The translations under genes were made by a program, and so were the position numbers. A stretch of 64,000 bases of DNA from Polynucleobacter brandtiae (lineage in GTDB: Bacteria; Pseudomonadota; Gammaproteobacteria; Burkholderiales; Burkholderiaceae): NCBI RefSeq assembly GCF_002797575.1, contig NZ_PGTX01000002.1:186001-250000 (forward strand), in the 5' to 3' direction. Under the pieces are notes generated by a model. It was given only the letters and a program-made list of their open reading frames with translations. It made no database searches and was not told where the DNA came from. Positions 1-8,571 of the stretch are shown one piece after another (position 1 is the first letter of the stretch; each line of letters opens with the position of its first letter).

Positions 1-922
1 CACCAAACAAGTAGGTGCTGAGTTTTTTCCAAGCAATATCAATCAGACACCAAATGCAATAGCGCTTGCCGCCTTAGATTGGGCACGACGTCATTATTTT
101 GATGTTTTATTAGTCGATACCGCTGGACGCCTGGGTATCGATGAAGCGTTAATGCAAGAAATCAATACTCTGCACACCAGTCTAAATCCTATTGAGACGC
201 TATTTGTGGTCGATGCCATGCTAGGGCAAGATGCTGTCAACACAGCCAAAGCCTTTCATGAAGCTCTTCCACTTACTGGCGTGATCTTGACTAAGCTAGA
301 TGGTGATGCTCGTGGAGGCGCCGCATTATCAGTACGCCAAATCACTGGAGTGCCACTGAAATTTATTGGTGTCGCCGAAAAAATGGACGGCCTTGAGGCA
401 TTTGATGCTGATCGCATGGCTAACCGTATTTTGGGAATGGGTGACATTCTGGCGCTGGTTGAACAGGCTCAGCAAAACGTTGATGTCGCCAAAGCAGAAA
501 AGTTAGCCGGCAAAATTGCCAAGGGCGGATTTGATTTGGGTGACTTTAGAGATCAGCTATCTCAAATGCAGAAAATGGGCGGCATGGCCAGCTTAATGGA
601 TAAATTGCCAAGTCATATGGCACAAGCGGCCTCTAAAACTAATCTAAGTGTTGCCGATAAACAAACACAGCGGATGCGCGGCATCATTGATAGCATGACC
701 CCACGCGAACGCATGAAGCCCGAATTACTTAAAGCCAGTCGTAAACGCCGTATTGCTGCGGGCGCCGGTGTTCAAGTACAAGAAGTCAACCGCCTACTAG
801 CGCAGTTTGATCAAATGCAAACGATGATGAAGCAGTTCAAAGGTGGCAAAATGGCGCGCACGATGGCGTCGATGGCCGCAAAAGGAGCCGCCAAAGGACT
901 TGGCGGCTTATTCAAAAAGTAA
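1..922 (+). CDS. ffh: Signal recognition particle protein Ffh (5' end missing)
   Basis: Ffh is the GTPase subunit of the signal recognition particle. It binds 4.5S RNA and signal peptides of nascent inner-membrane proteins and docks with FtsY. The first whole codon in the window is at base 2, leaving 306 residues of a protein that is usually about 450. The G-domain motifs DTAGR (visible residues 39-43) and TKLDGDARGG (97-106) are present. They are followed by the methionine-rich M domain with the RNA-binding stretch around RMRGIIDSMTPRER and a basic, Met-rich tail. The P-loop and N domain lie outside the window. The stop codon directly abuts the stop of the convergent proS, with no terminator hairpin visible between them. 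Confidence 0.97.
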   Translation, partial: TKQVGAEFFPSNINQTPNAIALAALDWARRHYFDVLLVDTAGRLGIDEALMQEINTLHTSLNPIETLFVVDAMLGQDAVNTAKAFHEALPLTGVILTKLDGDARGGAALSVRQITGVPLKFIGVAEKMDGLEAFDADRMANRILGMGDILALVEQAQQNVDVAKAEKLAGKIAKGGFDLGDFRDQLSQMQKMGGMASLMDKLPSHMAQAASKTNLSVADKQTQRMRGIIDSMTPRERMKPELLKASRKRRIAAGAGVQVQEVNRLLAQFDQMQTMMKQFKGGKMARTMASMAAKGAAKGLGGLFKK

Positions 923-2665
923 TTAAGAAATCAATTGCTTTGCAGTCTGTACTGCAGCAATGACTTTTTCCTTAATCTCTGACAGTGGAATATTTTGCGA
1001 TTCTGCATCCGTACGCCCCTTAAATTCCGCCTGAGAATCTGCCAAGCCACGGTCGCCAATAACCACCCTGAATGGCACGCCGATCAATTCCCAATCAGCG
1101 AACATAACACCCGGTCTCTCACCACGATCATCCAGAACCACATCAATTCCAGCGGCGACCAATTCACTATGCAATTGATCCACGGCAGAACGCACAGCCT
1201 CTGACTTATCGTAGCCCATTGGGCAAATCACCACTTCAAATGGGGCCATTGAAATCGGCCAAATAATACCGCGCTCATCATTACCTTGCTCAATAGCAGC
1301 CCCTAGCAAACGCGTTACGCCGATACCATAGCAGCCCATCACCATCGGTTGCGCTTTGCCCTGCTGATCTAAATAGGTACAACCCATTGCTTCAGAATAA
1401 CGAGTGCCAAGCTGAAATACATGCCCAACCTCGATACCGCGACAAATATCTACCGCACCCTTGCCATCAGGAGAGGGATCACCCACCACCGCGTTACGAA
1501 GATCCATGGCCATAGGCTCTGGTAAGTCTCGACCCCAGTTCACCCCAGTCAAGTGATATCCAGCCTCGTTAGCACCACAAACAAAATCAGCCATATTGGC
1601 AACAGTATGGTCTGCAACAATCGTGACCGTTGGAGCAACACCGACCGGACCTAGATAACCTGCCAGTGAATTGCATGCAAGCTTTATTTCTGTCTCGGTT
1701 GCAAAGCGTGATTGCGCCATACCGGGAATCTTGCTCGCCTTAATTTCATTTAGCTCGTGATCTCCCCGAATCAACAGCATAAATAAGGCAACCTCACCCT
1801 GCGCTTGCTCTGCAGCAAATAGCAATGACTTCACTGTTTGCTCAAGTGGTAATCCTAAGAATTTTGCAACGTCAGCGCAATGCGTTTGATCTGGCGTAGC
1901 GATTCTCGTCATGTCTTGCGTCGCAGGGGCGCGAACTGCTAACAAGGAGAGTGATTCTGCCGCTTCGAGATTGGCTGCGTAATCCGAGTTCGGGCAATAC
2001 ACAATCGCATCTTCACCAATATCGGCAATGACGTGAAACTCCTGACTACCAGACCCACCAATAGCGCCATTATCCGCAGTAACTGCACGAAACCTCAAAC
2101 CCATCCGAGTGAAAATACGGGTGTATGCATCAAACATGATTTGATAAGACTTCTTTAATCCTTCGGTATCACGATCAAAGGAATAAGCATCTTTCATACT
2201 AAATTCACGACCGCGCATAATGCCGAATCGAGGACGGCGCTCATCCCGGAACTTTGTTTGAATTTGATAAAAATTCACTGGGAGTTGCTTATAGCTTTTG
2301 ATTTCGTTACGCGCTAAATCTGTCACCACCTCTTCAGAGGTAGGCTGAATAAGAAAATCACGATCATGACGATCCTTAATGCGGAGTAACTCTGGTCCCA
2401 TCTTTTCCCAACGACCAGTTTCTTGCCATAACTCAGCAGGCTGAATCATGGGCATCAATAACTCAATCGCACCAGCACGATTCATCTCGTCACGAATAAT
2501 GCTTTCGACCTTACGAATGACCTTTAACCCTAGCGGCAAGTAGTTATAAATACCAGCATTAAGCTTACGAATTAGGCCGGCGCGCACCATCAGCTTGTGC
2601 GAAACCACCTCAGCGTCTGAAGGGGCTTCTTTAAGTGTGGCGAGGAATGATTGTGATGCTTTCAT
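923..2665 (-). CDS. proS: Prolyl-tRNA synthetase
   Basis: Class II aminoacyl-tRNA synthetase that charges tRNA-Pro. At 580 residues it matches the bacterial form with an inserted YbaK-type editing domain, which clears Ala-tRNA-Pro. The N-terminal catalytic core carries the motif 2 region [12 protein letters not shown] (about residues 142-153) and [10 protein letters not shown] (about 204-213). The editing insertion spans about 250-380. Motif 3 (GCYGIGVTR) and a C-terminal anticodon-binding domain follow. The ATG start gives the expected N terminus [15 protein letters not shown]. The gene converges tail to tail on ffh and diverges from rppH across 48 bases, which must hold both promoters. Confidence 0.97.
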   Translation of the reverse strand: MKASQSFLATLKEAPSDAEVVSHKLMVRAGLIRKLNAGIYNYLPLGLKVIRKVESIIRDEMNRAGAIELLMPMIQPAELWQETGRWEKMGPELLRIKDRHDRDFLIQPTSEEVVTDLARNEIKSYKQLPVNFYQIQTKFRDERRPRFGIMRGREFSMKDAYSFDRDTEGLKKSYQIMFDAYTRIFTRMGLRFRAVTADNGAIGGSGSQEFHVIADIGEDAIVYCPNSDYAANLEAAESLSLLAVRAPATQDMTRIATPDQTHCADVAKFLGLPLEQTVKSLLFAAEQAQGEVALFMLLIRGDHELNEIKASKIPGMAQSRFATETEIKLACNSLAGYLGPVGVAPTVTIVADHTVANMADFVCGANEAGYHLTGVNWGRDLPEPMAMDLRNAVVGDPSPDGKGAVDICRGIEVGHVFQLGTRYSEAMGCTYLDQQGKAQPMVMGCYGIGVTRLLGAAIEQGNDERGIIWPISMAPFEVVICPMGYDKSEAVRSAVDQLHSELVAAGIDVVLDDRGERPGVMFADWELIGVPFRVVIGDRGLADSQAEFKGRTDAESQNIPLSEIKEKVIAAVQTAKQLIS

Positions 2666-2713
2666 GTATGGATATAATCAAATCATTGATTTTAAAGGAT
2701 TTGAGACGCGATC

Positions 2714-3310
2714 ATGCTTGACCGTGAAGGATATCGACCCAATGTCGGCATAGTCCTCCTCAACGACCTAAACGAGGTTTTCTGGGGAAAACGCGTTGGG
2801 CAGCATTCGTGGCAGTTCCCGCAAGGCGGAATTCAGCATGGTGAAAGCCCTGAACAAGCCATGTATCGCGAATTGCAAGAAGAGGTGGGTTTACTGCCAG
2901 AACATGTCCAAATTATTGGACGAACAAAGGATTGGCTTCGCTACGAAGTCCCTGAGGAGCTTTTACGCCGCCAACATGCCAGCAGAGCGCATCGCGTGAA
3001 CTATCGTGGTCAAAAACAAATTTGGTTTTTATTGCGCTTAGTGGGCCAAGATCATGATGTTGACCTCAATGCGTCTGAGCATCCTGAATTTGATTCATGG
3101 CGCTGGGTTCCTTTTTGGATTCAACTCGATAGCGTGATTGATTTCAAGCGCGGGGTTTATCAATTAGCCCTTTCTGAGCTCGCAAGATACCTCTCTAAAG
3201 GGATTCGAATGCAACAGCTGGCTTGGGGCTCGCCACTAGATTTGTTTCAATCTTTTTATGCAGACGAAGCAAATCAACCCAAAGATACAAAACCGACAGA
3301 TAAGCCATGA
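2714..3310 (+). CDS. rppH: RNA pyrophosphohydrolase RppH
   Basis: Nudix hydrolase that removes pyrophosphate from the 5' end of primary transcripts and so triggers RNase E-dependent mRNA decay. The Nudix box runs from residue 38 to 60: G38, E44, R52-E53, E56-E57 and G59 fit the G-x5-E-x7-RE-x2-EE-x-G pattern. The flanking RPNVGIV and [12 protein letters not shown] segments are typical of RppH rather than MutT. At 198 residues it is about 20 longer than the E. coli protein, with a poorly conserved tail ending in KDTKPTDKP. Its last four bases overlap the ATG of the next lipoprotein gene (ATGA), so the two are probably translationally coupled. Confidence 0.95.
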   Translation: MLDREGYRPNVGIVLLNDLNEVFWGKRVGQHSWQFPQGGIQHGESPEQAMYRELQEEVGLLPEHVQIIGRTKDWLRYEVPEELLRRQHASRAHRVNYRGQKQIWFLLRLVGQDHDVDLNASEHPEFDSWRWVPFWIQLDSVIDFKRGVYQLALSELARYLSKGIRMQQLAWGSPLDLFQSFYADEANQPKDTKPTDKP

Positions 3311-3876
3311 CAACACATTATTTTGACCGCATTGCTCTTTATTCTTTTGGCGTAGCGTTGTGTACCGCTTTAGTGGGCTGCGCCGGTGACCCTCTAGAAA
3401 GTGGGGTCGATCCCTTTGCGCCGATGATTTTCAAGGAAGGTAGCACGGCCATGCCCTTGAACCCGCCCAATAAAGCGAGCCTGCAGCCATTTTATGTTTC
3501 TCAGCAAACGGTTTTTAAGTTTGCAGTAGATACCGACTCAATTTTAATTGGTGCAGACGGCATTACTCGATATACGGTTGTACTAACTAGCCCAAATGGA
3601 AACACCCAGACCCAATATGAAGGCATCCGCTGTGATTCATTTCAGTGGCGCTTATATGGCACATTCGATAACAACAAATGGCAAGAAAATCCACTGAGCA
3701 CTTGGTTGCCCATTAAAGACCACACCCCCAATCGATACCAAGCCGCATTGGCCCAGGGTGCTTTTTGTAGTTTTAATACCCAAGAGAAAAACCTGAAATC
3801 AATCGTTAAATCTCTCAATCCGAATGGCTTTACAGGTCAAACAAAGCCAACGAATTCTTTTGGGGTAGTGAATTAA
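3307..3876 (+). CDS. CNP1-like family lipoprotein
   Basis: Predicted outer-envelope lipoprotein of 189 residues. A hydrophobic stretch (about 9-24) ends in a lipobox LVGC with the acylated cysteine at residue 25, so the mature protein should be anchored in the outer membrane facing the periplasm. The mature part ([27 protein letters not shown], given here in outline; [16 protein letters not shown]) resembles the CNP1-like family of neisserial and Burkholderiales proteins, whose biochemical role is unknown to me. It overlaps rppH by four bases and is probably co-transcribed with it. It converges on proB. The family call rests on recognition of the sequence rather than on a catalytic motif. Confidence 0.7.
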   Translation: MTTHYFDRIALYSFGVALCTALVGCAGDPLESGVDPFAPMIFKEGSTAMPLNPPNKASLQPFYVSQQTVFKFAVDTDSILIGADGITRYTVVLTSPNGNTQTQYEGIRCDSFQWRLYGTFDNNKWQENPLSTWLPIKDHTPNRYQAALAQGAFCSFNTQEKNLKSIVKSLNPNGFTGQTKPTNSFGVVN

Positions 3877-3884
3877 TTCATTTA

Positions 3885-3920
3885 AGAAAAAACCACTTAG
3901 CACTTCTTAAAGAGGTGATT
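3885..3920 (-). terminator. Possible intrinsic terminator after proB
   Basis: On the minus strand the last bases of proB, AATCAC (3915-3920), can pair with GTGGTT (3891-3896, one G-T pair). An 18-base loop separates the arms, and a run of Ts follows down to about 3887. The stem takes in the proB stop codon. It is weak because of the long loop and short stem, but it lies exactly between two convergent genes. Confidence 0.35.
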
Positions 3921-4701
3921 AAGCTGCGGTAAGGCGAGTGCCAATTTTTTCACCGTCGATTAAGCGGGTAAGCACCTGTGTTTCATGACCAGAAGCGATC
4001 ACGGTAGAGGCACCTGTTTGTGCCGCTATTTTTCCAGCCAGTACCTTGGTTAGCATGCCACCTTTACTAAGTTCACTAGCAGCCCCACCGGCCATTTTTT
4101 CCAAAGCAGGATCTCCTGCTACCGCCGTGTTGAGCAAAGTAGCGCTGGCATCTTGACGTGGATCGGCGGTAAACAATCCACCTTGATCCGTCAAAATCAC
4201 TAGAAGATCGGCGCGCACTAAATTCGTTACTAATGCAGCTAAGCTATCGTTGTCACCAAACTTGATTTCATCAGTCACAACGGTGTCATTTTCGTTGATG
4301 ATGGGCACTACGCCCAACACAAGCAAAGTCTCCAGAGTTGCCTTTGCATTTGCGTTACGTTCTGCATCAGCTAAATCAGCATTGGTTAATAAAACCTGTG
4401 CGCTTCGTAAATTAAACCGCGCAAAACAGCTCTCATATACCTGAACTAGACCCATCTGACCGACGGCCGCAGCCGCTTGTAATTGATGAATGTCATGTGG
4501 GCGCTTAGTCCAGCCCAATCGTTGCATTCCTTCAGCAATTGCCCCAGAGCTCACCATTAAGACTTCGTGACCCGCACTTAACAATGTCGCTATTTGTTCA
4601 GCCCATTTTGCTATGGCAGCATGATCCAAACCCTCGCCATTATTAGTGACGAGGCTTGATCCGACTTTGACAACAATCCGCTGGGGTTTCTCAATATCCA
4701 T
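3919..4701 (-). CDS. proB: Glutamate 5-kinase, short form without PUA domain
   Basis: Phosphorylates L-glutamate to gamma-glutamyl phosphate, the first and normally proline-inhibited step of proline synthesis. The 260 residues form the amino-acid-kinase domain: phosphate loop KVGSSL near residues 12-17, SSGAIAEGM near 52-60, ENDTV and FGDNDSL in the middle, and [10 protein letters not shown] near 216-225. Most proteobacterial ProB proteins continue about 110 residues into a C-terminal PUA domain. Here the protein stops at [10 protein letters not shown], and only 42 bases separate it from the convergent lipoprotein gene, so no PUA remnant can be hidden there. It lies 28 bases downstream of obgE on the same strand and is probably co-transcribed with it. 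Confidence 0.93.
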   Translation of the reverse strand: MDIEKPQRIVVKVGSSLVTNNGEGLDHAAIAKWAEQIATLLSAGHEVLMVSSGAIAEGMQRLGWTKRPHDIHQLQAAAAVGQMGLVQVYESCFARFNLRSAQVLLTNADLADAERNANAKATLETLLVLGVVPIINENDTVVTDEIKFGDNDSLAALVTNLVRADLLVILTDQGGLFTADPRQDASATLLNTAVAGDPALEKMAGGAASELSKGGMLTKVLAGKIAAQTGASTVIASGHETQVLTRLIDGEKIGTRLTAA

Positions 4702-4729
4702 ATTGAATGTGAATTTTAGATAAAACTAA

Positions 4730-5818
4730 TTAATCTGGGGTTTTGTCTTCTGGATGATCTTGATAGCGAGGATCCGCAGCACGCTCATCCGCATCGTCCC
4801 GATCTTTTCGAACAGAATCTAAATAATCTTGCAAGGCATAGCACAGCTTATCGCAACCCAATCCTGTTAGAGCAGAAATCTCAAATACAGGGCCAGTCCA
4901 CTTAAACTTTTTAATAAAATTAGCAACTACCTTCGCACGATCCTCTTCAGGGATCATGTCGACTTTATTCAGGACCAACCAACGGGGTTTCTCAACAAGT
5001 GCCTCGTCATACTTGCGCAACTCATTCACAATCGCTTTGGCATCTGCTACGGGATCAATATTGTCATCGAAAGGTGCTACGTCCACCAGATGCAAGAGCA
5101 CACCGGTGCGTTGCAAATGCCTTAAGAATCGATGTCCCAAACCAGCACCCTCTGCAGCGCCTTCAATCAGGCCCGGAATATCTGCAATAACAAAACTGCG
5201 CTCACTACCTACTCGCACTACGCCTAGATTGGGATGCAAGGTAGTAAATGGGTAATCCGCAATTTTTGGACGTGCATTAGAAACAGCTGTAATCAGAGTC
5301 GACTTACCAGCATTAGGCATTCCTAACAAACCGACATCCGCTAAGACTTTTAATTCTAATTTTAGTTTGCGGCGCTCACCATCCTTACCGTTAGTCTTCT
5401 GACGTGGGGCTCGATTAGTACTACTCTTGAAGTGAATATTTCCCCAGCCACCAACACCACCCTGAGCCAAGCAGAGGCGCTCACCATGGGTGGTCAAGTC
5501 AGCAATGGGTTCACCTGTATCGTAGTCAGCAATGATTGTGCCTACTGGCATGCGAAGCTCGATATCGTCGCCCGCGCGACCATAGCAATCAGCACCACGG
5601 CCAGGTTCCCCATTTTTTGCGGTATGGGTTTTAGCGTAGCGATAATCGATAAGCGTGTTGATATTGCGATCGGCCGTGGCCCAGACGCTTCCACCCTTAC
5701 CGCCATCGCCACCATCAGGACCACCGAATTCGATAAACTTTTCGCGGCGCATAGAAGCGCTTCCGGCGCCACCTTGGCCAGCAATCACTTCAATACGTGC
5801 TTCGTCAATAAATTTCAT
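4730..5818 (-). CDS. obgE: GTPase ObgE/CgtA
   Basis: Essential ribosome-associated GTPase involved in 50S assembly and stress and cell-cycle control. The glycine-rich Obg fold covers residues 1-158 ([13 protein letters not shown] near 31-43). The G domain follows, with P-loop GMPNAGKS (166-173), DIPG (213-216) and NKVD (about 285). An acidic tail of about 30 residues ends the 362-residue protein. The ATG start is secure from the conserved MKFIDEA N terminus. It lies only nine bases past the stem of a strong terminator, so the nearest Shine-Dalgarno-like GAGG sits inside the terminator stem. It follows rplU and rpmA, the usual neighbours. Confidence 0.97.
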   Translation of the reverse strand: MKFIDEARIEVIAGQGGAGSASMRREKFIEFGGPDGGDGGKGGSVWATADRNINTLIDYRYAKTHTAKNGEPGRGADCYGRAGDDIELRMPVGTIIADYDTGEPIADLTTHGERLCLAQGGVGGWGNIHFKSSTNRAPRQKTNGKDGERRKLKLELKVLADVGLLGMPNAGKSTLITAVSNARPKIADYPFTTLHPNLGVVRVGSERSFVIADIPGLIEGAAEGAGLGHRFLRHLQRTGVLLHLVDVAPFDDNIDPVADAKAIVNELRKYDEALVEKPRWLVLNKVDMIPEEDRAKVVANFIKKFKWTGPVFEISALTGLGCDKLCYALQDYLDSVRKDRDDADERAADPRYQDHPEDKTPD

Positions 5819-5820
5819 GA

Positions 5821-5848
5821 ATAAAAAAGGCCTCGCTTAGCGAGGCCT
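5821..5848 (-). terminator. Strong intrinsic terminator between rpmA and obgE
   Basis: A perfect 9-base-pair stem (AGGCCTCGC at 5828-5836 and GCGAGGCCT at 5840-5848) with a three-base loop is followed on the minus strand by a T-tract at 5827-5823. It should end the rplU-rpmA transcript. The T-tract finishes only a few bases before the obgE ATG (5818-5816). On the plus strand the hairpin is not followed by Ts. Confidence 0.85.
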
Positions 5849-5907
5849 GTTCCTAAGAGTTAAATTCGGATAAATCGGAATAAAACGAATCTCAGTCAGG
5901 CGCCTAA

Positions 5908-6165
5908 TTACAGAGGCAAAACTGAAACCTGGGCCTTCTTCAAAGCACCCTTAACGCCAAACTCTACTTTACCTTCAATTAATGCAAATAAAGTGTGATC
6001 TTTTCCAATGCCGACGTTCGCACCAGGATGAACCCGTGTTCCACGTTGACGAATGATGATACTGCCAGCATTAATATGCTCGCCGCCAAAAACCTTAACG
6101 CCTAAACGTTTCGATTCCGAATCGCGACCATTTCGCGTCGAGCCGCCGCCTTTTTTCTGTGCCAT
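5908..6165 (-). CDS. rpmA: 50S ribosomal protein L27
   Basis: L27 lies at the peptidyl-transferase centre, where its N-terminal tail approaches the P-site tRNA. At 85 residues it has the normal length. It begins [20 protein letters not shown], the conserved N terminus, and no extra cleavable N-terminal peptide of the Firmicutes type is present. The AGGAG Shine-Dalgarno lies a few bases upstream of the ATG. It follows rplU by 32 bases in the same transcript. Confidence 0.98.
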   Translation of the reverse strand: MAQKKGGGSTRNGRDSESKRLGVKVFGGEHINAGSIIIRQRGTRVHPGANVGIGKDHTLFALIEGKVEFGVKGALKKAQVSVLPL

Positions 6166-6197
6166 ATTTTTCTCCTGCTATTCGCCGTTAGCCTAAA

Positions 6198-6509
6198 TTA
6201 AGCTTTGATGGTGTTAATCAGAATTTCTGTGTAATTCTGACGATGGCCTTGGTGCTTTTGATAGTGCTTGCGACGGCGCATCTTAAAGATTGTCACTTTA
6301 TCGTGACGTCCCTGGGAGACGACAGTGGCTATCACAGCTGCACCATTAACCAATGGATCACCCAATTTGAGTGAAGCGCCTTCGCCTACGGCGAGGACCT
6401 GATCAAGAGTAATTTCGCTGCCGATTTCCGCTGGTATCTGTTCTATTTTCAATTTTTCACCAGCAGCAACTTTATATTGTTTGCCACCGGTTTTTATGAC
6501 CGCGTACAT
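6198..6509 (-). CDS. rplU: 50S ribosomal protein L21
   Basis: L21 binds 23S rRNA (domain I) and L20 in the large subunit. The 103 residues start [14 protein letters not shown] and contain the conserved basic [17 protein letters not shown] segment near residues 75-91. It is the first gene of rplU-rpmA, is driven by the consensus promoter described separately, and has a leader of about 55 bases containing a small hairpin. It diverges from ispB, the usual betaproteobacterial arrangement. Confidence 0.98.
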   Translation of the reverse strand: MYAVIKTGGKQYKVAAGEKLKIEQIPAEIGSEITLDQVLAVGEGASLKLGDPLVNGAAVIATVVSQGRHDKVTIFKMRRRKHYQKHQGHRQNYTEILINTIKA

Positions 6510-6540
6510 GGTTTGAAACCTTAATTAATATCTACATTTA

Positions 6541-6563
6541 AGCTAATCCACCCTGGATGAGCT
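6541..6563 (-). other. Leader hairpin upstream of rplU
   Basis: AGCT-x-ATCC (6541-6549) pairs with GGAT-x-AGCT (6555-6563) around a five-base loop, giving two 4-bp stems with one mismatch. It lies in the predicted rplU 5' untranslated region. It could be a ribosomal-protein autoregulatory element, but I cannot match it to a known L21 leader from sequence alone. Confidence 0.3.
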
Positions 6564-6572
6564 AAGCCGATT

Positions 6573-6601
6573 ATTATATCTTGCATGACGAGCACTGTCA
6601 A
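6573..6601 (-). promoter_or_regulatory. Consensus sigma-70 promoter of rplU-rpmA
   Basis: Reading the minus strand, a perfect -35 TTGACA (6601-6596) is followed by a 17-base spacer and a perfect -10 TATAAT (6578-6573). Transcription would start near 6566, about 57 bases before the rplU ATG. The -35 box lies inside codons 4-6 of the divergent ispB. Confidence 0.85.
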
Positions 6602-7589
6602 AACCCATCAATTAAGTCAAATTTTGACCCCAATTTCTTTAGATTTCAAGGCTTTAGACGATGTTATTCGCCTACGCCTAGCGTCTAAAGTCGCCCTGAT
6701 AGACCAAATCTCGGCTTATATCATCCAGGCGGGGGGGAAACGGATCAGGCCAGCCTTGCTCCTATTGGTCACTAAGGCCCTAGCCCCTAGCCAGGAAAAC
6801 CCCCACGTACTGGAACTGGCAGCGGTAGTTGAATTCATTCATACAGCCACCCTGTTGCATGATGATGTTGTGGATGAGTCTACCCTCAGAAGGGGGCGGG
6901 AGACGGCTAATGCTGCATTTGGTAACGCTGCCAGCGTTCTCGTGGGTGACTTTCTCTATTCAAGAGCTTTTCAGATGATGGTGGGGCCAAATGACCCCCG
7001 CATCATGGAAATCCTCTCTAATGCCACCAATACGATTGCTGAGGGGGAGGTCTTACAACTCCTCAATATGAATGATCCAGAGGTAGATGAGGATAGCTAT
7101 CTTCGCGTAATCCGCTTTAAAACAGCTAAGTTATTCGAAGCCTCCGCTGAGCTTGGCGCTATTTTGGCTGGCGCCGATGCCAAACAACGTGAGCAATCCG
7201 CAGCATTCGGTCGGCATATTGGAACCGCCTTTCAATTAATGGACGATCTCCTGGATTACACCGCAGATGCAGCCCAGATGGGAAAAAATGCTGGGGATGA
7301 TTTACGTGAGGGCAAGCCTACGCTTCCATTGATTTACCTTTTAGAGAATGGTAGCCCAGAAGAACGTCTACTAGTACGCGAAGCTATTGAACAAAATCAA
7401 GATCTTCCAGAAGATGTATTTGCGCAGATTCTCAATGCGGTCCAGCATTCAGGCGCTTTGGAATACACCCATGCCGCCGCAAAAAGAGAGATCGATCTTG
7501 CGTTGGAGTACATTGCGGATTTTCCACAAAACGAAGCTACTTCAGCATTACGAGCCCTCTGCGAGTATTCCCTGGCAAGACAGACCTAA
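6585..7589 (+). CDS. ispB: Octaprenyl diphosphate synthase (polyprenyl synthetase)
   Basis: Trans-prenyltransferase that condenses isopentenyl diphosphate units to make the long side chain of ubiquinone. GGKRIRP (50-56) and the two aspartate-rich motifs, DDVVD (93-97) and DDLLD (220-224), are present in a 334-residue all-helical protein of normal length. The last four bases overlap the convergent downstream gene. The ATG has no visible Shine-Dalgarno. Its upstream 75 bases are shared with the rplU promoter, and the rplU -10 region lies directly before the ATG, so ispB may be leaderless or start at a nearby TTG. Octaprenyl specificity is inferred from the family. Confidence 0.93.
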   Translation: MTSTVKTHQLSQILTPISLDFKALDDVIRLRLASKVALIDQISAYIIQAGGKRIRPALLLLVTKALAPSQENPHVLELAAVVEFIHTATLLHDDVVDESTLRRGRETANAAFGNAASVLVGDFLYSRAFQMMVGPNDPRIMEILSNATNTIAEGEVLQLLNMNDPEVDEDSYLRVIRFKTAKLFEASAELGAILAGADAKQREQSAAFGRHIGTAFQLMDDLLDYTADAAQMGKNAGDDLREGKPTLPLIYLLENGSPEERLLVREAIEQNQDLPEDVFAQILNAVQHSGALEYTHAAAKREIDLALEYIADFPQNEATSALRALCEYSLARQT

Positions 7590-8521
7590 ACTCCAACGCT
7601 TTTCATTCTGAGCTCTCGCGCTGTCTCCCTAGCAAACTCTACCTCTTCACGCAATCGGGCAAGCTCAAGCGCAGAAAGCTTTTTAAGGTTGGAGTAATCT
7701 AATTTCCAATGAGGCTCTTTTGACCAAACCAGCGGTGACTGCACGGTTGTTCGGGGTCCAGGAGCGCTTTCCAAGACCCGTAATGCTAAAGCAAAGTTAG
7801 CTGATTGCGCCTGAGGATTATTAGGTAAACCTGCAGCATTTCCCAAAGGAAAATCGCTAAATAACAAGCGGGGCACACCGCAATACTCCACGATATCTTT
7901 TGCCGATCCCATTACTATTGTTGGTATTCCCGCCTCCTCCAAATAACGCGCCAATAAACTTTGGCTTTGATGACAAATAGGACAGTTCGGAATTAATACA
8001 GCAACATCGACTTGATCCGCACGCAGCATCTTCAAAATCTGTGGGGCATCGACTTCTAATGTATGTCGCTGACTCCGGTTAGTAGGCAGCCCATAAATAT
8101 TTTTTGATAATGACTGAATGCGGCCATTATTCACTTCTTGCATAGCAGCATTAAGCGGAAGCCAGCATTGCATGTCTGCCATATCGGCATTTTGTCTATC
8201 GATACCGACATGCGCAATACGCAGATCTATCTCAGCATCAATCGGCAAACAATATGGCTCATAAAATTTTGCTGCTGCGTTGTATGGCGCCCCAGCTCCT
8301 TGTGGCCCTTTGCTAGCATCGAACGGGACGGCAGTGGTCACCAATCCCACAACGGATTGGCTTAATGGCTTCTTTAAGGCGGTAAATGGAACATCCCCAT
8401 AGTGCGCCCATACATACGGCGTGTCATATCCGAGGCCAAGGTAATAACTCCGCGTACGCTCTATATATCGAATCGGCTGATCAAATTCAGGTGCAAACGT
8501 TAATTCAGTGAGTTGATTCAT
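7586..8521 (-). CDS. GrdB-like (glycine/sarcosine/betaine reductase selenoprotein B family) protein, cysteine form
   Basis: About 311 residues. The C-terminal half, VLIPNCPICHQSQSLLARYL then EEAGIP, TIVMGS and LLFSDFPLGNAAG, resembles the GrdB/PrdB family of clostridial amino-acid reductases. The position equivalent to selenocysteine would be an ordinary cysteine in the CPICH motif (about 180-184). No other glycine-reductase subunit is nearby, so the clostridial Stickland reaction is unlikely; I infer a thiol-dependent reductase of unknown substrate. I chose the ATG at 8521; a TTG 45 bases further upstream would add 15 unremarkable residues. It converges on ispB with a 4-base overlap and diverges from the next hydrolase-family gene. 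Confidence 0.65.
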   Translation of the reverse strand: MNQLTELTFAPEFDQPIRYIERTRSYYLGLGYDTPYVWAHYGDVPFTALKKPLSQSVVGLVTTAVPFDASKGPQGAGAPYNAAAKFYEPYCLPIDAEIDLRIAHVGIDRQNADMADMQCWLPLNAAMQEVNNGRIQSLSKNIYGLPTNRSQRHTLEVDAPQILKMLRADQVDVAVLIPNCPICHQSQSLLARYLEEAGIPTIVMGSAKDIVEYCGVPRLLFSDFPLGNAAGLPNNPQAQSANFALALRVLESAPGPRTTVQSPLVWSKEPHWKLDYSNLKKLSALELARLREEVEFARETARELRMKSVGV

Positions 8522-8571
8522 GGCTTTGGCTCTGTAAGATAATGATTTATCAATAGTAACTTCCAAGAAAA

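Noticed and set aside
5432-5824. A 130-codon open frame antisense to the 5' part of obgE.
   Set aside because: It mirrors the glycine-rich Obg domain, whose codon bias leaves the opposite strand open; no ribosome site or family match.
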